Assembly (NCBI RefSeq): GCF_014250515.1
Contig: NZ_CP060202.1
Span: 1,609,001-1,673,000, forward strand
DNA from: Hymenobacter sediminicola
GTDB lineage: Bacteria; Bacteroidota; Bacteroidia; Cytophagales; Hymenobacteraceae
Length of the DNA: 64,000 nucleotides
Direction: 5' to 3'
Notes under the pieces: model-generated
The model's database searches: none
What the model was told of the DNA's origin: nothing
Seen by the model: the letters and a program-made list of their open reading frames with translations, nothing else
Made by a program: the position numbers and the translations under genes
Part shown: positions 24,275-33,900 of the stretch, in pieces
Numbering within the stretch: the first letter of the stretch is position 1
Layout of the letters: each line of letters begins with the position of its first letter

Positions 24275-25555
24275 TTATAGGCCGGTCGAAAGGCTGAGTT
24301 TGCCGCGTTGCTGAATGAGTTGCTCGCGCACCTGGCCGGCGCGGTACACGGCCACCGGGCTCAGGGCGCCGCCGGCCTGGCGGTAGGCCTCGGCCACTAG
24401 CGGCCGCACGTCGGTCAGGAAAGCGTCGCGCAGCAGTTCTTCGGCCCGCACCACGTCGTTGGACTCCTGGGCTTCGTGCAGGGCGGCGCGGTCTACTAGC
24501 AGGGCTTTGGCATAAGCGCCCAAGATGCTTTCCACAGATTGCAGCAGGTCTTCGAGCGGGTCTTTGGTGTTGTGGCTGGCGTCAATCATGTAGGCCACGG
24601 CGGCCTCGGCCAGCGTCTGGTCCTGGGCGGCATCCACCAGCTCGTTGAAGATCAGAAACAGCTGAAACGGCTTGGTGCTGCCGGTAGTCAGGTCGTCGTC
24701 GCCGTACATCGAGCCGTTGAAGTGGAAACCACCCAGGCGCCCAAAGTGCTTGAGGCGGCCCACAATCTGCTCGATATTGGTGTTGGGCAGATGGTGGCCC
24801 AGATCCACGAGCACCTGCGCCTGCTGGCCCAGATACTGGCACAACGAGTACGACGTGCCCCAGTCCGGAATGACGGTGGAGTAAAAGTGCGGCTCGTAGG
24901 GCTTGTACTCAATCAGCATCGTCATATCCGAAGGCATGGCCTCGTAGATGCTGGCCAGCGACTCGGCAGTACGCTGGTAGGCGCGGCGCAGGTGCTGCTG
25001 GCCGGGGAAGTTGGAGCCGTCGGCGAGCCAAACTGTATGGATTTTTGCGCCGAGCTGCTTGCCGTATTCTACGCACTCGATGTTATGCTGAATGGCCTGC
25101 TGGCGCACGGCAGTTTCGGTGTTGCTCAAAGAGCCGAACTTGTAGGAGTAGGGCTGGTTTTTCTGGTCCTGAAACGTGTTCGAGTTCATCGAATCAATCG
25201 TTAGGCCCGACTCGCGTAGCTGCTGCTGCAGGGCCGGCACGTCCTGCGGAATATCCCACGGAATGTGCAGCGAAATCGAGTTCGACGAGCCGTTGAGGCG
25301 ATTGAGCAGAGCCACGTCCTGGATTTTCTCTTCCAGACTGCGCGGCTCGCCGCCCAGCGGGTAGCGCCCAAAGCGGGTGCCGCCCGTGCCCAGCGCCCAG
25401 CTCGGAATAGCCACTTGAAATGCCACCAGTTGCTGCACCACGTCCGGCGCTTCCACGCCGCGGCGGGCCAGCAACTCGGTAAGGAATTGGTAGCGGAATT
25501 GGTGGTCGTCCAGCAGCGGCTGGTTGAGGTCCTGAATCTGTTGATCCGTGAGCAT
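24275..25555 (-). CDS. rhaI: L-rhamnose isomerase (RhaI type)
   Basis: A 426-aa TIM-barrel isomerase of the Pseudomonas-type rhamnose isomerase family, converting L-rhamnose to L-rhamnulose. I start at the ATG at 25555 (MLTDQQIQ). Metal-binding residues occur in IEYKPYEPHFYS (Glu), LVDLGHHLPNTNIEQI (Asp/His) and GGFHFNGSMYGDDDL (His/Asp). It opens the rhaI-rhaB-lutABC gene string. A candidate operator lies 117 bases upstream of the ATG. Confidence 0.9.
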   Translation of the reverse strand: MLTDQQIQDLNQPLLDDHQFRYQFLTELLARRGVEAPDVVQQLVAFQVAIPSWALGTGGTRFGRYPLGGEPRSLEEKIQDVALLNRLNGSSNSISLHIPWDIPQDVPALQQQLRESGLTIDSMNSNTFQDQKNQPYSYKFGSLSNTETAVRQQAIQHNIECVEYGKQLGAKIHTVWLADGSNFPGQQHLRRAYQRTAESLASIYEAMPSDMTMLIEYKPYEPHFYSTVIPDWGTSYSLCQYLGQQAQVLVDLGHHLPNTNIEQIVGRLKHFGRLGGFHFNGSMYGDDDLTTGSTKPFQLFLIFNELVDAAQDQTLAEAAVAYMIDASHNTKDPLEDLLQSVESILGAYAKALLVDRAALHEAQESNDVVRAEELLRDAFLTDVRPLVAEAYRQAGGALSPVAVYRAGQVREQLIQQRGKLSLSTGL

Positions 25556-25671
25556 AGCGGAAAAGACGAGGGTGGGAGGGATAAGCCGGCCAGCCATTGG
25601 CAGGCACCGGATGGGTGCGGCGCGGGCTGGATTTAGAGAAGCAAACTACCACCCGCCCCCGCCGGAACTGT

Positions 25672-25685
25672 TCTGAACTCTCCTG
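25672..25685 (-). promoter_or_regulatory. Candidate rhamnose operator before rhaI
   Basis: Read on the rhaI strand the site is CAGGAGAGTTCAGA, 117 bases before the start codon. The first ten bases differ by one from the rhaEW site. Likely target of the adjacent GntR regulator. Confidence 0.5.
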
Positions 25686-25784
25686 TATGCCGGGTATTTT
25701 CAGCGGCCGGTGAGTGAGCGGTTAATTGCAACGGCAATTTGGCACATACCCTTTTCGAGCTGTGCCGGGAAGTTCGGTCAACTC

Positions 25785-25895
25785 AACGGTGTAGAGACGC
25801 ATAGTAGCGTCTCGTCGTTGCTGACGTTGTATGGACAGAACGACGCGCCTTTGTTCGTTCAACGACAAGACGCAAGTATGCGTTTCTACACCGTT
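25785..25895. repeat. GTAGAGACGC-type palindrome
   Basis: Arms of 36 bases (25785-25820, starting AACGGTGTAGAGACGC, and 25860-25895) pair with four mismatches around a 39-base loop. A half-sized relative is at 39344-39376. It ends 28 bases after the GntR stop on the minus strand side and could act as its terminator structure. Confidence 0.85.
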
Positions 25896-25923
25896 CAGGA
25901 AATCCGCCAGACTAACCTGTAAC

Positions 25924-26937
25924 CTACAGTGAGCCGCGCCGAATCGTGTAGAACGGGTTTTTCACCTTCACGCGCTGCTTTTCCAGCAGCAGCTCGGCGG
26001 CGGTGCGGCCCATGGCCTCGAAGTCGGTGGTGATGACGGTAATGCCTAATAACTCCTTCAGTGTGCTGGAGTTGAAGGACAGGATGCCGATTTCGCGGCC
26101 CAGCAGGTAGTGCGTCTGGCGTACTTTTTTGATGAGCTCGGCCAGGTCGGTGGTTTCCACCACCACGTAGGCCGTGCCGGGCTCCATCACCTCGTTCATG
26201 GCGCTTTCCTTCACCGAAAACTCCTTGTTGTAGTTGATGCAGAACGTGCGGAAGCCCCAGGCAATTTCCACCGGGTAGTTGTTGCCGACGCTGGGCAGCA
26301 CCAGCACCATGCGGTGGTATTTTTCGAGCAGGTCGTTGGTGCCTTCCAGCGCCGTGAAAATATCCTTGTCGAAATCCTGATACACGGTCAGCGGCTGCTG
26401 TTTCAGCTCGGGCAGCTCCTTGTCGAGTAGCACTAACTCGTCGGTCGGAATGGCGTTCAGGATGCTCTTGTAGTCGGCTTTGTCCAGGTCCTGGGTGAAG
26501 TGGGGCATGACTACATAGTAGTTGTACTTGCCCATATTCTTCTCCATTATTTCCTGGAAAATGGAGGCACTGTAATGATGAATCTGCAGGTCTACGGTGG
26601 CCCGCTCGCCCAACGCCTGCAAGAAGGCGTAGTACACGATTTTCTTGTAGGAGCTGAGCTTGTTGAAGACCAGCAGAATCTTGATTTTGTTGTTGTCGGG
26701 GGCTTGCACGTAATATCCTTTGCCTTGCACCGACGTGCAGAAACCCCGCTCCCGCAGCTCCCGATACGCTTTTTCCACGGTGTCGCGGGCCAGGTAGTAT
26801 TCGGCGCTCAGCTCGCTGATGCTGGGCAGCTGGTCGCCTTTGCGGAGTGTGCCCCGCTCAATATCGGTGATGACGGACTGCACAATCTGCTTGTACTTCG
26901 GCGTTTTGTCGAACGGCTTGAACTGCAGCTTGTACAT
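25924..26937 (-). CDS. GntR-type regulator with sugar-binding effector domain
   Basis: A 337-aa transcription factor with an N-terminal GntR winged helix (residues about 10-75; LPSISELSAEYYLARDTVEKAYRELRERG region) fused to a periplasmic-binding-protein-like effector domain of the LacI type (about 85-337, ending TTDFEAMGRTAAELLL). I use the ATG at 26937 (MYKLQFKPF). This architecture is used by Bacteroidota regulators of monosaccharide operons. Lying between rhaI and rhaEW, it is the best candidate for the rhamnose-responsive regulator; the ligand could be rhamnose, rhamnulose or a phosphate ester. Confidence 0.85.
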   Translation of the reverse strand: MYKLQFKPFDKTPKYKQIVQSVITDIERGTLRKGDQLPSISELSAEYYLARDTVEKAYRELRERGFCTSVQGKGYYVQAPDNNKIKILLVFNKLSSYKKIVYYAFLQALGERATVDLQIHHYSASIFQEIMEKNMGKYNYYVVMPHFTQDLDKADYKSILNAIPTDELVLLDKELPELKQQPLTVYQDFDKDIFTALEGTNDLLEKYHRMVLVLPSVGNNYPVEIAWGFRTFCINYNKEFSVKESAMNEVMEPGTAYVVVETTDLAELIKKVRQTHYLLGREIGILSFNSSTLKELLGITVITTDFEAMGRTAAELLLEKQRVKVKNPFYTIRRGSL

Positions 26938-27258
26938 GGGTTGGGCGGACGGATAGAGGGTGGGCATAGCGCCGGCTGACCAGCGGGCTAGGTGGGAGGA
27001 ATAGAGCAGCCGCAGCCAAGCCGGAAAGGAGTGCATCCGGGGGCGGCGTAGGTAGGAGCGAGGGTGGGACTACGCTGGTCACGGGATAAATTACAGAGCT
27101 TATCCTACAATGCGAAGCAAAATACCGGTTTAGTTGTGCAATCGTTACCGGGAACGTTGCCAAAAGCCTCCGAATCAGTAGGCAGTTTTAAAGTTCGAGA
27201 AATATAAAAAGGCCAGCATATCGGCTGGCCTTTTTACGTCCCTTTCTTCCACAATCAA
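26938..27258. other. Promoter region of the GntR gene plus terminator of rhaEW
   Basis: About 320 bases, AT-richer around 27090-27200. It contains the strong terminator at 27206-27235 and, upstream of it, the expected regulator promoter. I see no small gene and no confident -33/-7 promoter pair. Confidence 0.5.
27206..27235 (-). terminator. Rho-independent terminator of rhaEW
   Basis: Perfect 12-bp stem, AAAAAGGCCAGC with its complement, around a 6-base loop, 23 bases after the rhaEW stop. A and T runs on both ends make it functional in both directions. Confidence 0.9.
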
Positions 27259-29367
27259 TTAGCGCACGAAGGCCATGGCCACGCCGCCGTCTACGTTCAG
27301 CACATTGCCGGTGCTCTTGCTCAGGCTACCATCCACGAACACGCGAACCGCTTTGGCAATGTCTTCAGACAACAATTCTTCGCCTAGCAGGGTGCGCTTG
27401 GCGTAGTGCTGCGGCAGCTCTTCCACCGAAATACCGTAGGCCTTGGCCCGGCCGGCTGCCCAGTCGCCTTCCCAGATCTTGCTGCCGCGCAGCACCGCGT
27501 CAGGGTTGACGGTATTGACGCGGATTTTGTCGGGACCCAGCTCGGCGGCCAGCAGGCGGCTCATGTGCAGCTGGGCCGCTTTGGCCGTGCCATATGCCAC
27601 GTTGTTGGGGCCGGCCACGAGGCCGTTTTTGCTGGCAATATTCACGATGTCGCCGCCCAGCGCCTGCTGACGCAGGATGCGTACGGCCTCCTGGCTCACC
27701 AAGAACTGACCTTTCACCAGCACGTCGTTGAGGATGTCCCAATCGGCCTGGGTGGTGTCGGCCAGCGGCTTGCTGATGCTCAGGCCGGCGCAGTTCACGA
27801 CGATATCCACGCCGCCGAACTGCAGGACACTGGCTCGCAACGATTCGGCAATGCTGTCGGCATCGGTCACGTTGATGGACGCGGTGAGGGCGCTGTCTTT
27901 ACCGAATTGCTTGCGCAGGTCGGCCTGGGTTTCTTCCAGCCGGTCACGGTCTACGGCCACCACGCAGGCGCCGGATTTCAGCAATTCCTCGCAGATGGCT
28001 TTGCCGATGCCGCCGGTGCCGCCCGTCACGAAGGCCACCTTGCCCGACAGGGCTTTGGGCGGAGCCATGCGCTGCAGCTTGGCTTCTTCCAGCAACCAGT
28101 ATTCGATGTTGAAGGCTTCCTGCTCGGCCAGACCAGTGTATTCGCTTACCGCCTCCGCGCCTTTCATGACGTTGATGGCGTTGGTGTAGAACTCAGCAGC
28201 TACACGAGCCGTCTGCTTGTCTTTGGCGAAGGTGAACATGCCCACGCCAGGCCACAGAATCACCACCGGATTGGCGTCGCGCATCGCGGGCGAGTTGGGG
28301 TGCTTGCTGCGCTCATAATACGCTGCGTAATCCTGGCGGTACGCTGCAAACTGCTCCTGCAAGTACTCCTGCACGGCAGCCAGAGGCTGGTGCATGATAG
28401 CCTCATCGAGTACCAGCGGGCGAATTTTGGTGCGCAGGAAGTGGTCGGGGCAGGAAGTGCCTTTCTGCGCCAACCGGGCCAAATCGTGGGAGTTCACGAA
28501 TTCCAGCACGCGGGCGTCGTCGGTGTAGTGGCCCAGCATGCGGCGGTGGCCCGAGGCCAGACCGCGCAACACCGGCATTACGTCGGCGGCCATACGGCGG
28601 CGGGTGGCTTCATCGGGGCCAGCGGAGAGCTTCACGCCGCCGAAAACCGGTGCTTTTTTGCCGTAGTTGGCTTCCAGATACGTGGCCGCCATTTCAATCA
28701 CCTCCAGGGTGTTGATATACGACTCGTAGCTGGTGTCGCCCCAGGTGAACAGGCCGTGGCCGCCTAGAATCACGCCGCGCAGACCCGGATTATCAGCCAC
28801 AATTTTCTCCAACTGCAAGCCCAGGTCGAAGCCCGGCTTCTGCCACGGCAGCCAGCCCATGGTGTCGCCCCAGATTTCCTGCATGATCTGCTCGCCGTCT
28901 TTGCTGGCGGCAATGGCAATCAGAGCGTCGGGGTGTAGGTGGTCGATATGCTTGAAGGGAAGCAGGCCGTGCAGCGGCGTGTCGATGCTGGGGGCCGCGC
29001 ACTTGGGGTCGAACAGGCAATGGTTGAACAAGTCCACCATTTCGTCCTCGAATTCCAGTCCACGGTAGCGGTTTTTCAGCTGGTGCAGCTTCTCTACATA
29101 CAGGTTGGCGCAGCCGGCTTTGGTGAGCGTACCAATGTCGCCGCCCGAGCCTTTCACCCACATTACTTCCACAGGCTGGCCCGTGACCGGGTCAATTTCT
29201 GTAATCTTACACGACGTATTGCCGCCGGCGTAGTTGGTCAGGCGCAGGTCGGCGCCCAGCAGATTGGAGCGGTACAGGAACAGCGCGACTTCGTCGTGGG
29301 CCAGTTCCAGGGCTTTGGCCTCGTCCCACAGATAGCTGACGTGCTGAAAGGTTAAGGTTTTTTCCAT
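27259..29367 (-). CDS. rhaEW: Bifunctional rhamnulose-1-P aldolase / lactaldehyde dehydrogenase
   Basis: A 702-aa fusion. Residues 1 to about 420 are a class II (zinc) aldolase domain with NYAGGNTSCK, HLHPDALIAIAASKDG and GHGLFTWGDTSYESY; this half splits L-rhamnulose-1-phosphate to DHAP and L-lactaldehyde. From about residue 440 an SDR domain follows (GKVAFVTGGTGGIGKA, NCAG, AYGTAK with intact Tyr and Lys), which oxidises lactaldehyde to L-lactate. This matches the RhaEW fusion known from other bacteria. The start is the ATG at 29367 (MEKTLTFQHV). The divergent neighbour is rhaT, and a candidate operator lies 83 bases upstream. Confidence 0.93.
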   Translation of the reverse strand: MEKTLTFQHVSYLWDEAKALELAHDEVALFLYRSNLLGADLRLTNYAGGNTSCKITEIDPVTGQPVEVMWVKGSGGDIGTLTKAGCANLYVEKLHQLKNRYRGLEFEDEMVDLFNHCLFDPKCAAPSIDTPLHGLLPFKHIDHLHPDALIAIAASKDGEQIMQEIWGDTMGWLPWQKPGFDLGLQLEKIVADNPGLRGVILGGHGLFTWGDTSYESYINTLEVIEMAATYLEANYGKKAPVFGGVKLSAGPDEATRRRMAADVMPVLRGLASGHRRMLGHYTDDARVLEFVNSHDLARLAQKGTSCPDHFLRTKIRPLVLDEAIMHQPLAAVQEYLQEQFAAYRQDYAAYYERSKHPNSPAMRDANPVVILWPGVGMFTFAKDKQTARVAAEFYTNAINVMKGAEAVSEYTGLAEQEAFNIEYWLLEEAKLQRMAPPKALSGKVAFVTGGTGGIGKAICEELLKSGACVVAVDRDRLEETQADLRKQFGKDSALTASINVTDADSIAESLRASVLQFGGVDIVVNCAGLSISKPLADTTQADWDILNDVLVKGQFLVSQEAVRILRQQALGGDIVNIASKNGLVAGPNNVAYGTAKAAQLHMSRLLAAELGPDKIRVNTVNPDAVLRGSKIWEGDWAAGRAKAYGISVEELPQHYAKRTLLGEELLSEDIAKAVRVFVDGSLSKSTGNVLNVDGGVAMAFVR

Positions 29368-29449
29368 TGTGAGGCTTCTATTTGGGTGCCGGAAACCGGA
29401 TAAGGGTATTTTCTTTACCAAAGGACGCTACCCGCCCCTTGACAAACCT

Positions 29450-29463
29450 CCTGCACTCTCCTG
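29450..29463 (-). promoter_or_regulatory. Candidate rhamnose operator before rhaEW
   Basis: On the rhaEW strand the site reads CAGGAGAGTGCAGG, with a second CAGGAG ten bases after the first, 83 bases before the ATG. It shares the intergenic region with the rhaT site, which points the other way. Confidence 0.55.
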
Positions 29464-29543
29464 CTCGTCTCAGAAAAAAAAGTTGCCTTGATTTTTCCTG
29501 GTGATGCCTCACTCACCGGTAGTATCCTGCTTTCAGGAGGGAG

Positions 29544-29557
29544 CAGGAGTGTTCCGG
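29544..29557 (+). promoter_or_regulatory. Candidate rhamnose operator before rhaT
   Basis: CAGGAGTGTTCCGG, 51 bases before the rhaT ATG and in its orientation. Another CAGGAG occurs ten bases upstream (29534), mirroring the spacing at rhaEW. Confidence 0.5.
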
Positions 29558-29607
29558 CTTAGAATCACGGCAGATTTGACCATATCAACCCCTCAACCCA
29601 CCTGCAC

Positions 29608-30645
29608 ATGAGTATTTTTCTTGGCGTGATTTTGCACGCACTTGGCGGCTTTGCCTCCGGGAGCTTTTACTTACCCTATAAAAAGGTAAATGGCTGGGCT
29701 TGGGAAAGCTACTGGCTGGTAGGCGGGTTGTTTTCGTGGTTGTTGGCCCCCATTCTGATCGGCTACCTAACGGTGCCCAACCTGTGGGGCGTGCTGGCCC
29801 AAGCCAAGACCGAAACCCTGATTTGGACCTATATATGGGGGATTTTGTGGGGTTTCGGCGGCCTCACGTTCGGGCTGGCTATGCGCTATCTGGGCCTCTC
29901 GCTGGGTATGGCCGTGACGCTAGGCTTGTGCGCTGTGTTCGGAACGCTGGTGCCGCCCATCTGGGAAGGAACGTTTGGCACGCTGCTGAGCACCACTTCG
30001 GGCCAGGTGATTATGTTGGGGCTGCTGGTGTGCGTGGTGGGTATTCTGATCTGTGGCCGCGCCGGCATCATGAAGGAGCGCAGCCAGACTACGGAAGAAA
30101 AGCAAGCTGGTGTGGCTGAATTCGACTTGCGCAAGGGCCTGATGGTGGCGGTTTTCTCGGGCGTGCTAAGCGCCTGCATGTCGTTTGGCCTGACGGCCGG
30201 GCAGCCCATTGCGGAGCTGGCCGCGCAAAGTGGCACCAACCCGTTGTATGTCAACAACGCCATTCTGGTGGTGATTCTGCTCGGTGGCCTTACCACTAAT
30301 GCCATCTGGACCATCTACCTCAACATCAAAAACAAGACTTACACCGACTACACCCGCGTGTCGGCACCCATTCTGCGTAACATTGTATTCTGCGCGCTGG
30401 CGGGCTTTACGTGGTATTTCCAGTTCTTTTTCTACGGCATGGGCGACAGCCAGATGGGCGAGTACCGCTTCTCGGGCTGGACGCTGCACATGGCGTTTAT
30501 TATTGCGTTCAGCAGCATGTGGGGCCTGTTGCTGCACGAGTGGCGCGGCGCCAACCGGCCCACTATGCGCACCATCTCGCTGGGCATCCTGATTGTGGTG
30601 CTCTCGACGGTAGTGGTGGGGGTTGGTAACTACCTGGGGTCTTAA
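29608..30645 (+). CDS. rhaT: L-rhamnose:proton symporter RhaT
   Basis: A 345-aa inner-membrane protein with about ten hydrophobic helices and the RhaT family sequence (GSFYLPYKKVNGWAWESYW near the N-terminus, WGFGGLTFGLAMRYLG, GMAVTLGLCAVFGTLVPP). It imports L-rhamnose with a proton. It is transcribed divergently from rhaEW over a shared 240-bp regulatory region and is followed by a hairpin. It also stands next to the SusC/SusD genes, linking outer-membrane and inner-membrane uptake. Confidence 0.94.
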   Translation: MSIFLGVILHALGGFASGSFYLPYKKVNGWAWESYWLVGGLFSWLLAPILIGYLTVPNLWGVLAQAKTETLIWTYIWGILWGFGGLTFGLAMRYLGLSLGMAVTLGLCAVFGTLVPPIWEGTFGTLLSTTSGQVIMLGLLVCVVGILICGRAGIMKERSQTTEEKQAGVAEFDLRKGLMVAVFSGVLSACMSFGLTAGQPIAELAAQSGTNPLYVNNAILVVILLGGLTTNAIWTIYLNIKNKTYTDYTRVSAPILRNIVFCALAGFTWYFQFFFYGMGDSQMGEYRFSGWTLHMAFIIAFSSMWGLLLHEWRGANRPTMRTISLGILIVVLSTVVVGVGNYLGS

Positions 30646-30670
30646 GGTTTGTGCGCGTTTAGGTGGGCCG

Positions 30671-30700
30671 CTCCCGCTACCGTACTTTCGGTAGCGGGAG
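30671..30700 (+). terminator. Hairpin terminator after rhaT
   Basis: Perfect 12-bp GC-rich stem CTCCCGCTACCG with its complement and a 6-base loop, 25 bases after the rhaT stop. Only a short T-rich tail (TTGTGCTT) follows, so it may be a weak terminator or stabilising structure. Confidence 0.65.
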
Positions 30701-30827
30701 TTGTGCTTCATAGAGGCAGACAGCTATAGAAAATGGGTGATATACGATATCCTGTGGCCCGACATAAGGCAGTTCAATTAATTATTAGAAAAATAATTCG
30801 TGAGTAATCACTCCGGGCGGTAGTCTA

Positions 30828-30841
30828 CAGGACAGTTTGGG
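30828..30841 (+). promoter_or_regulatory. Candidate rhamnose operator before susC
   Basis: CAGGACAGTTTGGG lies 79 bases before the susC ATG in an AT-rich promoter region. With the preceding TA it shares TACAGGA-x-AGTT with the rhaI site. It is the weakest member of the main set at the 3' half. Confidence 0.38.
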
Positions 30842-30919
30842 CTAGGAGAGGAAATAATTTAGCAACACTAAAGCACTCCCCTTTAGCCTCACACCTCAAC
30901 AATCCTACCCTTACAACCC

Positions 30920-33900
30920 ATGAAGAAAAGTTACATATGGCGGCGCGGCCAGTTTGTAGCCTGCCTGCCGTTGCTGCTGCTAGCGGGGCCAGGAATTGCT
31001 ACCGTCCAGGCACGCCCTTCGCTCAAGACCGTAGCTGAGGTGCCCCTCACCGGTAAAGTAACGTCTGCTAACGGCGAAGGCCTCCCCGGTGTAACGGTAG
31101 TGCTGAAAGGCACCACACGCGGCACCACCACGGCCGCCGATGGCAGCTTCACGCTGACGGTTCCCGAAAATTCGGGTACGCTTGTATTCAGCTTCATTGG
31201 GTACACTACGCAGGAACGCCAGTTTACAGGACAGGAGAACTTCTCTGTTAAGCTGGCCGAAGACTCAAAAGCACTGGACGAAGTAGTGGTAGTCGGCTAC
31301 GGCACGCAGAAGCGGGCCGACGTAACCGGCGCTATTGCTACGCTGGATGCCTCCAAACTGGAAGAGCGCCCCATTGTGCGGGTTGACCAGGCGCTGGTAG
31401 GCACGCTGGCCGGTGTAAACGTGCAGCAGAATACTGGTCTGCCAGGCCGGGGGTTCAATGTGCAGGTACGTGGCAACGGCTCCATCACGGCCAACAACCA
31501 GCCATTGTATGTAATCGACGGATTTCCGCTGGAAGGCACCTCGCCCAACGGCAACGGCAACTACGCCACCGGCAGCCCGCTCGACAACATCAATCCCAAC
31601 GATATTCAGTCGATTGAGGTGCTGAAAGACGCTGCTGCGGCTGCTATTTATGGCTCGCGTGCCGCCAATGGTGTGGTGCTGGTGACGACCAAGCGTGGCA
31701 AAACCGGTAAGCCTCAGATCAACTTCAACGTGTATGGCGGCTTCTCGCAGATGGCCAAGAAGCTGGACCTGCTTTCGTCGGAAGAATGGGTAGAGCGCGC
31801 CACTGAAATCATCAACAACAACTGGGTTCGTTCGCAACCCAATACGCCTGGTGCGCCGATACGTCTGGCCAGCCAGAGCACGGCGGAGCGGCAGGCCATT
31901 CTGGGTGTTACCACCATCAACCCGTCGCAGATGCTGGACGAGCGGTGGGCTATGCCCGGCCACCCTGGCCTCGACTACATCGACTGGCAGGACGAAATCT
32001 TCCGCACCGGCAAGGTGCAGAACTACCAGATTTCGGCCAGCGGCGCTACCAACAACGTCAACTACTATGTGTCGGGCAACTACACTGACCAGGAGGGTAT
32101 TGTAATTGGGGTAGCATACAAGCGTTACTCGGCCCGCGCCAACATGGAAGTAAAGGCTTCCGACAAGCTGAAATTCGGCCTCAACATCAGCCCTAGCTAC
32201 GCCATATCCAACGACCCCGGCGTAGAAGGCAAGGACAACCTGGCCCAGAAGTTCATTACGATGGTGCCGGTGGCCGAGTCATCGGCGGGCGTGCTCACCA
32301 ACTACGGCGACAACCCGGTGTATACCTGGGGCGGCAGCAGCATCAGCCCGGTGGGTGAACTGACCAACCGCCAGCAGCAAACCACTACGTTCCGGACGCT
32401 GAGCACTATCTACGGCGACTACGAGCTGCTGCGCGACCTGCGCTTCCGCTCCACGCTGAACCTCGATAACACCGACTCGCGGGCTAAAAGCTACATTCCG
32501 AACTCCAAGCTGGTTGGCTCGGGCGCTACGGGTACCTTCAGCGGCTACCGCAAGCAGGCCTTCGTGAACGAGAATACGCTGTCGTATAACCGCATTATTG
32601 CGGCCAAGCACGATATATCGGCGCTGGCGGGCTATTCTTACAACTTCTTCAAGACCGAAACCGACAAGCTCAAATCGTCGGGCGGCTTCACGAACAGCGC
32701 CGTAACGACGCTGAACGGAGCCACCAACATCACGGGCACCGGCGACAACGGCACCAGCGAAACCCAGAACGTGCTGCTGTCTTACTTCGGCCGCGTGCAG
32801 TACGCTTTCGATGGCAAGTACCTGGCTACGGCCAGCGTGCGCCGCGACGGTTCCTCGCGCTTCGGTGAAGACCGGCGCTGGGGTATCTTCCCGGCCGCTT
32901 CGGTGGGCTGGCGCATTTCGCAGGAAAACTTCATGAAAGCGTTGCCGGTGGTGAGCGAGCTGAAGGTGCGTGGTAGCTTCGGCATGTCGGGTAACAACGG
33001 CATCGGCGACTACAGCAGCATTGCGACGCTGGGCATCAATCCGTATACGTTCGGTGGGGTAGTGGCCTCCGGTCAGTCGCCGAACAAAGCGCCGAACGCC
33101 GACCTGCGCTGGGAAAAGTCGCAGACGATTGACGTGGGCCTGGATTTCGGAGTGATTGACAACCGCATTACGGGTTCGTTCGATTACTACACCAAAACCA
33201 GCAAAGACCTGCTGCTGAACGTGCCGCGCCCCAGTGCCTCCGGCTACTCGTCGCAGCTCGTAAACATCGGCGAAGTGCTCAACCAGGGGGTAGAACTGGA
33301 GCTTCGTTCGCGCAACACGACCGGTGCTTTCGGGTGGAACACTTCCCTGAACGTGAGCCACAACCGCAACGAGGTAGTGCACCTGGGCGAAGGCGACGCG
33401 ACCATCGAAATTGCTTCACCCTACGGCGCGTCGAGCACGCTGCTGATGGTAGGCCAGCCGATGTTCACATTCTATGCCATTCAGCAGACCGGCATCCTGA
33501 CCCAGAGCGACATTGATGGCGGTGTAGCACTCATTCAGGGCCAGACCATCGGCGACCCGCGCTACAACGACGCCAACGGCGACGGAATCATCAACGAGAA
33601 AGACCGGGTGATTATCGGCCAGCCAAACCCGAAACTGACTTGGGGTATCACCAACACCTTCAACTACAAAGGTTTCGACCTGAGTGTGCTGGTTCAGGGC
33701 CAAAACGGTGGTAGCCTTTACTCGCTCATCGGGCGGGCCATCGACAACACCAACATGGGCTACAACCAGAACGTGCTGGGCCTGCAGCGTGACCGGTGGC
33801 GTTCCGTCGACAACCCGGGCGCTGGCGAGCGGGGGAAGGCACAAGCCAACTTCACGCCGCTGAAAAGCGACTCGTGGCTGTACTCGACTAACTACTACCG

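Larger units (their letters stand above)
25556..25923. other. Promoter region of rhaI with operator and palindrome
   Basis: These 368 bases lie between rhaI and the GntR gene. They hold the candidate operator at 25672-25685 and a GTAGAGACGC-type palindrome (25785-25895) that probably terminates or shields the regulator transcript. No small gene is evident. Confidence 0.6.

Noticed and set aside
27406..28767. A 453-codon plus-strand frame opposite rhaEW
   Set aside because: Shadow of the fusion enzyme; His/Gly/Val-rich with no family marks.
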